A stretch of 6,669 bases of DNA from an uncultured Eubacteriales bacterium (GTDB lineage: Bacteria > Bacillota > Clostridia > Oscillospirales > Oscillospiraceae). Made by a program: the position numbers and the translations under genes. The notes beneath the pieces are model-generated. The model saw only the letters and a program-made list of their open reading frames with translations. It had not been told where the DNA came from and searched no databases. Where the stretch lies: contig CABRZO010000136.1 of NCBI GenBank assembly GCA_902475455.1, positions 1 to 6,669 on the forward strand. The letters are read 5' to 3'. Below, piece after piece: positions 1 through 5,143 of the stretch. Each line of letters opens with the position of its first letter. Position 1 is the first letter of the stretch.

Positions 1-522
1 GGCCTCCGGGTGACGACCCGCCACATCGTCGTTCAGGGCGTGGATGCCCTCAAAGACAGCCACTTCATTTTCCTTCAGATGCAACCGGGTGCACCGGCTG
101 GTGTCCCGCATCTGGCGGCAGAAGTCGTAGCGGGGGATCAGAATCTCCTGGCCTGCTGCCAGGGCGTCAAAGTGCTCGTTCAGCAGCTCCATGTCCATGC
201 ACAGGGGGGACTCGAAGTCGTAGCTGCCGTCCTTGGTCCGGGGAGTGGTTTCCGGGGAGACGGTCTGAAAATAATTGTCCATGGAGATGGTCTGGGTGAT
301 GATGCCCCGGCGCTCCAGGGCCTCGTCGATCTTCATGGCGGTGGTGGTCTTGCCGGAGCCAGAGGGGCCGCTGAGCAGCACCAGGGGGCTGGTGGGCAGG
401 TTTCGAATGATCTGCTCTGCTGCGGCGTCTATTTTGCGCTGATACTCCGCGTCGCATTCCTCCAGAAAGCCTTTGGGATCGGAACGGATGGCGTCGTTGA
501 TGGTCTTGAGTTGGTAAGCCAT
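1..522 (-). CDS. Nucleoside (uridine) kinase family protein, 3' part cut off by the left edge
   Basis: P-loop kinase of the uridine kinase/phosphoribulokinase family, expected to phosphorylate a nucleoside with ATP or GTP in cytoplasmic salvage. The first 174 codons are visible and remain open to base 1, so the C-terminus is missing. A helical N-terminal stretch (about residues 5-45) precedes the Walker A motif GPSGSGKT at 52-59. Further family motifs follow: SMDNYF (80-85), YDFESP (101-106), PRYDF (130-134) and EGIHAL (158-163), which match the substrate-site and acidic motifs of uridine kinases. No N-terminal TGS domain is present, unlike some clostridial nucleoside kinases. The ATG at 520-522 is chosen because a strong GAGAGGAG site lies 7 bases before it. 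It starts 15 bases after the hemZ stop, so it is probably the downstream gene of that operon. The family is certain; the exact substrate is inferred. Confidence 0.85.
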   Translation of the reverse strand, partial: MAYQLKTINDAIRSDPKGFLEECDAEYQRKIDAAAEQIIRNLPTSPLVLLSGPSGSGKTTTAMKIDEALERRGIITQTISMDNYFQTVSPETTPRTKDGSYDFESPLCMDMELLNEHFDALAAGQEILIPRYDFCRQMRDTSRCTRLHLKENEVAVFEGIHALNDDVAGRHPEA

Positions 523-537
523 AGAAAAACTCCTCTC

Positions 538-2005
538 TTACAGGGAGCGCTGGAAGGGGATCAGCTCCGCCTTGGCCTGGCAGAGCTCCTCAATCCGCTC
601 CAGATACTGCTGGGGATATTTGGGGTTTGTGATCCGGACGATCTTGCCGGTGGCCGGATTGGTGAGCTTGGTGGAGCCTCCGGCCCCCAGGGCCAGAATG
701 GAGTGGAGCTCCTCCATGATGCAGATGTTGTAGAGTCCCTCGGTGCCCGGCTTGCACCAGCCAATGTTCTCCAAAGCACCGGACATGTACTTTTGGCGGT
801 AGAGGTAGTAGGGGATCTGCCCCTGGGCCCGGAGGGCCTGCCAGGCGTAATCCAGCATGGCGGAGGTCTCTTCCCCGGAGGGAAGCCCCTGCCGCTCCAT
901 CATGAGCCGGGCTCCTTTTTTCAGGGCCAGGGTGTGGACCGTCACATTTTCCGGCGCCAGCTTTAAAACTTCGTCCAAAGTGTAACGGAATCCCTCCACC
1001 GTGTCCCGGGGCAGGCCGGCGATAAGATCCATATTGACGATGGGAATGCCGCTTTTGCGCACCATGTCATAGGCCTTTAAAATGTCCGCCGCCGTGTGGG
1101 AGCGGCCCATGGCCTGTAAAACTTCATCCCGCATACTCTGGGGGTTTACCGATACCCGATCCACCTCCAGGTCATGGAGCACCGCCAGCTTATCTGCGGT
1201 AATGGTGTCGGGCCGTCCCGCCTCCACGGTGAATTCCACCAGCCGGGACAGGTCCAGCTTTTGGCGCAGATGGGAGATCAGATGCTCCAGCTGCCCTGCG
1301 GTGAGGGTGGTGGGGGTGCCGCCCCCAATGTAGATGGTGCGGACCTGAGCCCCAGCCTGGGGCAGGTATTCCGCCACCGCGTCGATCTCCCGGTCCAGGG
1401 CCTCCAGGTAGGGCTCCACCAGTTTCAGACTGCGCTGGACGTCGGTGGAGACAAAGCTGCAGTAGGCGCATCGGGTGGGGCAAAAGGGGATGCCCACATA
1501 GAGGGAAATATCGTTCTTTTCCAGCTTGGCCTCCGCCTGGAGGCTGGCCCGGGCGGCCTCCAGGGCCAGCTCGGTGCGCTCCGGGGAGACAAAGAACTCC
1601 CGTTGAAACAGCCGCCGGACCTCCGCCTCGGAGCCGGATTCCTTCAGGGCCTTGCTGGCCAGCTTGGCGGGTCGGATGCCGGTGAGGGCCCCCCAGGGGG
1701 GCGTGATGCCGGTGCACTCCACCGCCGCCTTGTAAAAGGACTGTTTTATGATACGCTGCAGCAGCCTGTCCCGGGTTAACTGGTCGGTGAGTTCGCTGGC
1801 CTTCACCCGGGAGATGCCCAGGGCGGCCCTGCCATTGGAGCCGGGTTTGGGCGGTGGCCCAGACCTGGGACACCGACAGGGAGGAGACGGCTTGATTTGC
1901 CTCCTCCGGGGCCGCTCCATAGTCGGGTTTTTCCCCAGGGAACAGGATCAGCATGATCTGCTCCACAGCGTATTTATAGTTATGATGTATGAGTTTGAGA
2001 TACAT
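538..2005 (-). CDS. hemZ: Coproporphyrinogen dehydrogenase HemZ-like radical SAM protein, interrupted by a frameshift
   Basis: Radical SAM enzyme of the HemZ branch of oxygen-independent coproporphyrinogen III oxidases (HemN relatives), a cytoplasmic tetrapyrrole-pathway enzyme; in many Clostridia its physiological role is unproven. The N-terminus starts MYLKLIHHNYKYAVEQIM at 2005 and runs about 60 codons in one frame. The remainder, from NGRAALGISRVKASELTDQ to the stop at 538-540, lies in another frame, so one extra base (or two missing bases) separates them near 1819-1845. Joined, the product is about 488 residues, normal for HemZ. The [4Fe-4S] motif CPTRCAYC (CxxxCxxC) is at 1459-1482, followed by a GGGTPTT SAM-binding motif and VEAGRPDTI. 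The start is supported by GGAGG at 2011-2015, 5 bases before the ATG. The gene follows the DUF1835 gene by 17 bases and precedes the kinase by 15. The defect may be a real mutation or a sequence error. Confidence 0.85.
1819..1831 (-). other. Apparent frameshift site in hemZ, within a GC-rich palindrome
   Basis: Upstream of this point the HemZ-like sequence is in the frame that starts at 2005 (ending about TRLQWQGR). Downstream it is in the frame that ends at 538 (NGRAALGISRV onward). Past the switch each abandoned frame turns into proline-, arginine- and glycine-rich shadow sequence. The 13 bases CAGGG-CGG-CCCTG form a 5-base inverted repeat with a 3-base loop. The exact base cannot be fixed from one sequence; anywhere from about 1819 to 1850 would fit. 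Confidence 0.7.
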
Positions 2006-2010
2006 GAATA

Positions 2011-2015
2011 CCTCC
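2011..2015 (-). promoter_or_regulatory. Ribosome binding site that fixes the hemZ start
   Basis: On the minus strand the sequence reads GGAGG, then TATTC, then the ATG at 2003-2005. This near-ideal Shine-Dalgarno site picks the MYLKL start. A 19-codon longer in-frame reading from 2062 would overlap the upstream gene and is not preceded by such a site. The site sits in the 17-base gap after the DUF1835 gene stop, so translation of hemZ may be coupled to that gene. Confidence 0.75.
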
Positions 2016-2022
2016 GGGAATA

Positions 2023-2988
2023 TCAGCCGTGAACGTGCTGAGTCTTGCGCATTCTGCGCCAATAGCGGGCCCCGTCGGCGGGGGGCTCCGTGAGAAATTC
2101 CAGTTCTCCGGCCCGGACCATGGCCTCCATTCGGCCCGCCAAGAAACCGTCACCTACCCCGGGCAGCTGGCCCAATACCCGGCCCAGCACCTGGGCCTGG
2201 TCAAACTCCTCCGGCTGCCGGGCAATTTCCCGGCGCAGGAAGCAGTCATAAAAATCCGCCGGTACGCTGGTCAGTCTGTCGTTGAGACAGGCCCGCAGCG
2301 GGGCGTTTTCCCGCCGCAGATTGTCCCAAATCAATTTGCAGCCATGGCGGGTTTCCGGAGACACCGGCCGGGCCAGATCCGAAAAGCGGCCCCACTGGCC
2401 GGGTTCCACATCCCCCCAGCCCCGCCGGGAGACGGCGGTTCCGTCTGGCCGAGCTTCCAGCCGGGGCAGTTTGATGGTCTCCACCGGGCCCTGAGCTCCG
2501 GACTCGTCCAGCCAGGCCATGAGCCAGTAAAAGCCGCAGAGCTCGTCGGGGTCATCACTGTACCAGACCCGGAGCAGTTCTCCCCGGTCCGAGGCCGTCA
2601 AAATCCGGTCCAGGGCCTGCCGGGCCTGTTCCTCAAGCTTTGCGCAGTCCTCCTCCATGCCGTCCACCACAAAGCTGTAAAGTTTCTGCAGCTCCGCCTG
2701 GCGCTTGGGGCCGGGCACATCCTCGGAAATGTCCCCCACGCTGAGATTCAGGGCAAAACCCAGCACATCCTCGGGATTGCCTCCCAGGGGGATCGCCTGC
2801 TCCCAGGCCTGACGCTCCCGTTCCTCCGCCTGGCGCTGGGCCTGGGCAATCTCTTGGGCGGTGGGTTCGGTGCCGTCGTCATGGGAGACAAACACCCCGA
2901 TGCAGCCCGGCTGATATTCGCCCTGACCAAAGTGCTGGGCATATTTGAGGGCGCCGCAGGCACTGTCGCTGAATACGATCTCGAGCAT
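2023..2988 (-). CDS. DUF1835/DUF3658 domain protein of unknown function
   Basis: 321-residue soluble protein of no known activity, with no signal peptide or membrane segment. The N-terminal half matches the DUF1835 style: MLEIVFSDSACGALK at 1-15, then an acidic, glutamine-rich helix (about 44-66) and NLSVGDIS ending at 88. A WYSDDPDELCGFYW block lies at 142-155. The C-terminal half has the DUF3658 pattern: ENAPLRACLNDRL, FYDCFLRREI and GVGDGFLAGRME. The family resemblance is from memory of these conserved blocks, and the function should not be guessed. The ATG at 2986-2988 has AAGGAG about 7 bases upstream. It is the first gene of the leftward DUF1835-hemZ-kinase group, ending 17 bases before hemZ, and it diverges from the EamA transporter gene across a 149-base region. 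Confidence 0.85.
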   Translation of the reverse strand: MLEIVFSDSACGALKYAQHFGQGEYQPGCIGVFVSHDDGTEPTAQEIAQAQRQAEERERQAWEQAIPLGGNPEDVLGFALNLSVGDISEDVPGPKRQAELQKLYSFVVDGMEEDCAKLEEQARQALDRILTASDRGELLRVWYSDDPDELCGFYWLMAWLDESGAQGPVETIKLPRLEARPDGTAVSRRGWGDVEPGQWGRFSDLARPVSPETRHGCKLIWDNLRRENAPLRACLNDRLTSVPADFYDCFLRREIARQPEEFDQAQVLGRVLGQLPGVGDGFLAGRMEAMVRAGELEFLTEPPADGARYWRRMRKTQHVHG

Positions 2989-3027
2989 GATTTTCTCCTT
3001 TTATGCTGTAAAGAGATAAATTATTCC

Positions 3028-3056
3028 TTGCGTCCAATGGAGCAGGGTGCTATCAT
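3028..3056 (+). promoter_or_regulatory. Candidate sigma-A promoter for the EamA transporter
   Basis: TTGCGT at 3028-3033 and TATCAT at 3051-3056 are separated by 17 bases. The -10 matches the consensus at five of six positions; the -35 only in its TTG. An alternative -10, CATAAT at 3054-3059, has a poorer 20-base spacing. The position, about 80 bases before the proposed start codon, would give an untranslated leader holding the hairpin at 3071-3092. The prediction rests on sequence match alone. Confidence 0.35.
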
Positions 3057-3070
3057 AATATTTGTTGAAT

Positions 3071-3092
3071 CCACCGTTGGGTGGTTTTATTT
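3071..3092 (+). terminator. Terminator-like hairpin in the leader of the EamA gene
   Basis: CCACC (3071-3075), loop GTTG (3076-3079) and GGTGG (3080-3084) form a perfect 5-base stem, followed directly by TTTTATTT on the plus strand. This is the shape of a weak intrinsic terminator. No plus-strand gene ends upstream, and the hairpin lies between the candidate promoter and the transporter start, so attenuation in the leader is conceivable. The stem is short and the T tract is broken by an A, so chance is also possible. Confidence 0.3.
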
Positions 3093-3122
3093 GCGTATCT
3101 CGGGCGGTTGCCGGATGCAGAG

Positions 3123-3130
3123 AAGGGAAG
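3123..3130 (+). promoter_or_regulatory. Ribosome binding site that favours a TTG start for the EamA gene
   Basis: The purine-rich AAGGGAAG lies 7 bases before TTG at 3138-3140. The in-frame GTG at 3081 and TTG at 3108 have no such site, and the residues they would add do not look like the family's N-terminus. The TTG start puts the first hydrophobic helix at about residue 8, as usual for EamA proteins. Confidence 0.55.
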
Positions 3131-3137
3131 AGTAGAA

Positions 3138-4031
3138 TTGGAACAGAAAAAAGCCACCGCTAATGTACTCCTGGCCGGGGTGCTCTGGGGAATCATCAGC
3201 ATTTTTGTCCGGGGGTTGTCCGCCGCCGGGCTGAGTTCCTTGCAGATCACCGAGGTGCGGATGATCGTGGGGGCCCTGGGTATGGGCCTGGTGCTGCTGA
3301 TCCGGGCGCCGGAAAAGCTCAGAATCCATCCCAAGGATCTCTGGATGTTCTTTGGCACCGGGGTGGTCAGCGTGGTGTTTTTTAACGTGTGTTATTTCAC
3401 CGCCATGCAGCGCAGCGAGGTCTCCATCGCCGTGGTGCTGCTCTACACCTCGCCGGTGTTCGTTATGCTGATGAGCGCCCTCTTCTTTCGGGAAAAGATT
3501 ACGCCCTTGAAGCTGCTGGCTTTGGCTATGACCATGGCGGGCAGCGTCTGCGTAGCGGGGCTGGTGGGGGGCAGCTACCACCTGTCCTGGCTGGTGCTGC
3601 TGCTGGGGCTGGGTTCCGGCTTCTTCTATGCCACCTATTCCATCTTCGGCCAGGTGGCTTTGAAAAAGTATGATACGATGACCGTCACCTTCTATACCTT
3701 TCTGGTGGCGGCCCTCTGTGCCCTGCCCTTCAGCGGCATCGGAACCATTGTGACCACCGCCGCCCGCAGCCCGCTGAATCTGGGCTGCTGCCTGGGCATC
3801 GGGGTGTTCTGCACCATTCTGCCCTATCTGTTCTACTCCAGCGGCCTGGGTCATATGGAGGCCAGCCGGGCGGCCATCCTGGCCACCGTGGAGCCCTTGG
3901 TGGGGGCGCTGCTGGGGATGATCGCCTACCGGGAGACGGTGAGCGGGGTCAAACTGTTGGGCATCGCCCTGATCTTCGGGGCGGTGGTGGTGCTGAACCT
4001 GAAGCCTTGGCGGCTTAAAGCCGCTGCATGA
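3138..4031 (+). CDS. EamA/DMT-family transporter (10 membrane segments)
   Basis: Inner-membrane permease of the drug/metabolite transporter superfamily, probably exporting or importing a small metabolite; the substrate cannot be read from sequence. From the TTG start it is 297 residues, the usual family length, with about ten hydrophobic segments in two EamA repeats (about 8-140 and 150-287). The repeats show a recognisable internal duplication: FFREKIT...KLLALAMTMAG (116-135) matches AYRETVSGVKLLGIALIFGA (263-282). YTSPVF at 103-108 is a typical EamA motif, and the protein ends in a short basic tail. It is the only plus-strand gene. It diverges from the DUF1835 gene, and its last 17 bases overlap the end of the opposing hydrolase gene. 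The start codon is less certain than the family; GTG at 3081 would add 19 residues. Confidence 0.88.
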   Translation: MEQKKATANVLLAGVLWGIISIFVRGLSAAGLSSLQITEVRMIVGALGMGLVLLIRAPEKLRIHPKDLWMFFGTGVVSVVFFNVCYFTAMQRSEVSIAVVLLYTSPVFVMLMSALFFREKITPLKLLALAMTMAGSVCVAGLVGGSYHLSWLVLLLGLGSGFFYATYSIFGQVALKKYDTMTVTFYTFLVAALCALPFSGIGTIVTTAARSPLNLGCCLGIGVFCTILPYLFYSSGLGHMEASRAAILATVEPLVGALLGMIAYRETVSGVKLLGIALIFGAVVVLNLKPWRLKAAA

Positions 4032-4629
4032 AGGGGTTGTACTTCCGCTCGTAGTCCAGGGTGGTGGAGCTCTCATGGCCGGGATAGACCCGGTAATCTC
4101 CCGGCAGATCCGCCAGCCGCTTGAGAGAGCGCTGCATATCGGCAAAGCTGCCGCCGGGGAAATCGGTGCGTCCACAGGAGCCGCAGAACAGGGTGTCCCC
4201 GGTGAAGAGCACATCCTCCACCCGGAGGGTGACGGAGCCCGGGGTGTGGCCGGGTGTCCGGAGTACATCGATCTTCAAATTGCCCAGTTCCACGGTGTCG
4301 CCTTCGTCATAGAAGTGCACAGAGTCCACCTCGCCCATGGAGTAGCCGAACTGGCCTCCGTCCCGGGCCTCGGGATAGTCGGTCTCGGTGATGTAGACCG
4401 GCAGTCCGGGATAGGCCGCCAGAATATCCTGCACCCCCAGCACGTGGTCGAAGTGGCCGTGGGTGAGCAGAATCATTTTCACATCCAGATTGTCCTGCTT
4501 GATCTTGGCCAGGATCTGGTCGGCGCTTCCGCCGGGGTCCACAATGGCGGCGGCGTTGCCGGAGGTGTCGTCGGAGAGTAAATAGCAGTTGGTGCCGATG
4601 AGGCCAACGGCCAGAGAATCCAATTTCAT
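4015..4629 (-). CDS. Metallo-beta-lactamase-fold hydrolase, glyoxalase II-like
   Basis: Cytoplasmic zinc hydrolase of 204 residues, of the short glyoxalase II-like (hydroxyacylglutathione hydrolase-related) type common in Firmicutes. Metal ligands are all present: THGHFDH at 56-62 (His57, His59, Asp61, His62), TPGHTPGS with His128, TGDTLF with Asp145, and YPGHE with His185. GRTDFPGG at 153-160 is another family block. True glyoxalase II proteins have an extra C-terminal substrate domain that is absent here, so the thioester substrate is unknown. The ATG at 4627-4629 has GAGG 8 bases upstream. It follows dtd by 51 bases in the same direction and is probably in the rel-dtd transcript. Its TAA at 4015-4017 lies inside the end of the convergent transporter gene. 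Confidence 0.9.
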   Translation of the reverse strand: MKLDSLAVGLIGTNCYLLSDDTSGNAAAIVDPGGSADQILAKIKQDNLDVKMILLTHGHFDHVLGVQDILAAYPGLPVYITETDYPEARDGGQFGYSMGEVDSVHFYDEGDTVELGNLKIDVLRTPGHTPGSVTLRVEDVLFTGDTLFCGSCGRTDFPGGSFADMQRSLKRLADLPGDYRVYPGHESSTTLDYERKYNPFMQRL

Positions 4630-4659
4630 AGTGTTACCTCGCTTGCTGTGATACGGTCT

Positions 4660-4674
4660 GACTCCTGGGGAGTC
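4660..4674. repeat. Short perfect palindrome between dtd and the hydrolase gene
   Basis: GACTCC-TGG-GGAGTC is a 6-base inverted repeat with a 3-base loop, in the 51-base gap. On either strand it would fold into a small hairpin, but no T-run follows, so it is not a standard terminator. It could be an RNA processing or stability element of the rel-dtd-hydrolase transcript, or chance. Confidence 0.35.
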
Positions 4675-4680
4675 GGGCCG

Positions 4681-5139
4681 TTATTTGTTTCGTTCCGGCC
4701 AGTCCTTGGAGTCAAAGAGCAGGGTGACGGGGCCGTCGTTGCAGGACTCCACCTGCATGTCGGCCCCGAACTCGCCGTGCTCCACATGAAAGCCCAGCGC
4801 CCGGCACTCTGCCATGAACTGCTCATAGAGGGGGATGGCCTGATCCGGTTTGGCGGCCCCGGTGAAGCCGGGACGGCGGGATTTTAGATCGGCGTAAAGG
4901 GTGAACTGGCTGACCACCAGCAGCTGACCCTCTACGGCGGCCAGGTTGCGGTTCATCTTGCCGTTTTCGTCCTCGAAGACCCGGCAGCCGCAGACTTTGT
5001 CCGCCAGCAGGGCGGCGTCCCGAGGGGTATCCTCGGGACCGACGCCCAGCAGTACCAGAAAGCCCCGGCCGATGGCGCCGTTTACGTTTCCGTCAATGGT
5101 GACGCTGGCCCGGCTTACCCGGGTGACAACTGCTTTCAT
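4681..5139 (-). CDS. dtd: D-aminoacyl-tRNA deacylase
   Basis: Hydrolyses the ester bond of D-aminoacyl-tRNAs (and glycine mischarged on tRNA-Ala), protecting translation from D-amino acids; acts in the cytoplasm as a homodimer. The 152-residue length is typical. The two signature motifs that build the active site across the dimer are intact: SQFTLYAD at 77-84 and NDGPVT at 134-139 with the Gly-cisPro pair at 136-137. The N-terminus MKAVVTRVSRASV is characteristic, and DENGKMNRN near 57-65 is conserved too. The ATG at 5137-5139 lies 4 bases after the rel stop, with its GGGGTGAGG ribosome binding site overlapping the end of rel, so the two are likely translationally coupled. The rel-dtd pairing is common in Firmicutes. 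Confidence 0.96.
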   Translation of the reverse strand: MKAVVTRVSRASVTIDGNVNGAIGRGFLVLLGVGPEDTPRDAALLADKVCGCRVFEDENGKMNRNLAAVEGQLLVVSQFTLYADLKSRRPGFTGAAKPDQAIPLYEQFMAECRALGFHVEHGEFGADMQVESCNDGPVTLLFDSKDWPERNK

Positions 5140-5143
5140 GCCC

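Larger units (their letters stand above)
2989..3137. promoter_or_regulatory. Divergent intergenic region between the DUF1835 gene and the EamA gene
   Basis: This 149-base stretch must supply start signals for the leftward DUF1835-hemZ-kinase group and for the rightward transporter. Bases 2989-3070 are visibly more AT-rich than any coding part of the window. It contains a candidate rightward promoter, a terminator-like hairpin and the transporter ribosome binding site, each listed separately. On the minus strand a TATTAT at 3055-3060 could be a -10 element, but I see no convincing -35 partner for it. Confidence 0.6.

Noticed and set aside
10..966. 318-residue plus-strand reading frame across the kinase and hemZ
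   Set aside because: It spans two conserved minus-strand genes and their ribosome binding site, and the translation has no recognisable motif.
1190..2062. A separate 290-residue minus-strand gene overlapping hemZ
   Set aside because: Only its first part (from 2005) resembles a real protein, namely the HemZ N-terminus. After about 1825 it becomes glycine-, proline- and histidine-rich shadow sequence. It is the 5' piece of the frameshifted hemZ.
2029..3135. 368-residue plus-strand reading frame antisense to the DUF1835 gene
   Set aside because: The length is a consequence of high GC content opposite a real gene. It has no ribosome binding site, no recognisable family, and it runs through the divergent promoter region.
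3087..4268. 393-residue minus-strand reading frame opposite the transporter
   Set aside because: It is antisense to a clear membrane protein, rich in His, Gln, Gly and Pro, and overlaps the hydrolase gene in another frame; a codon-position shadow.
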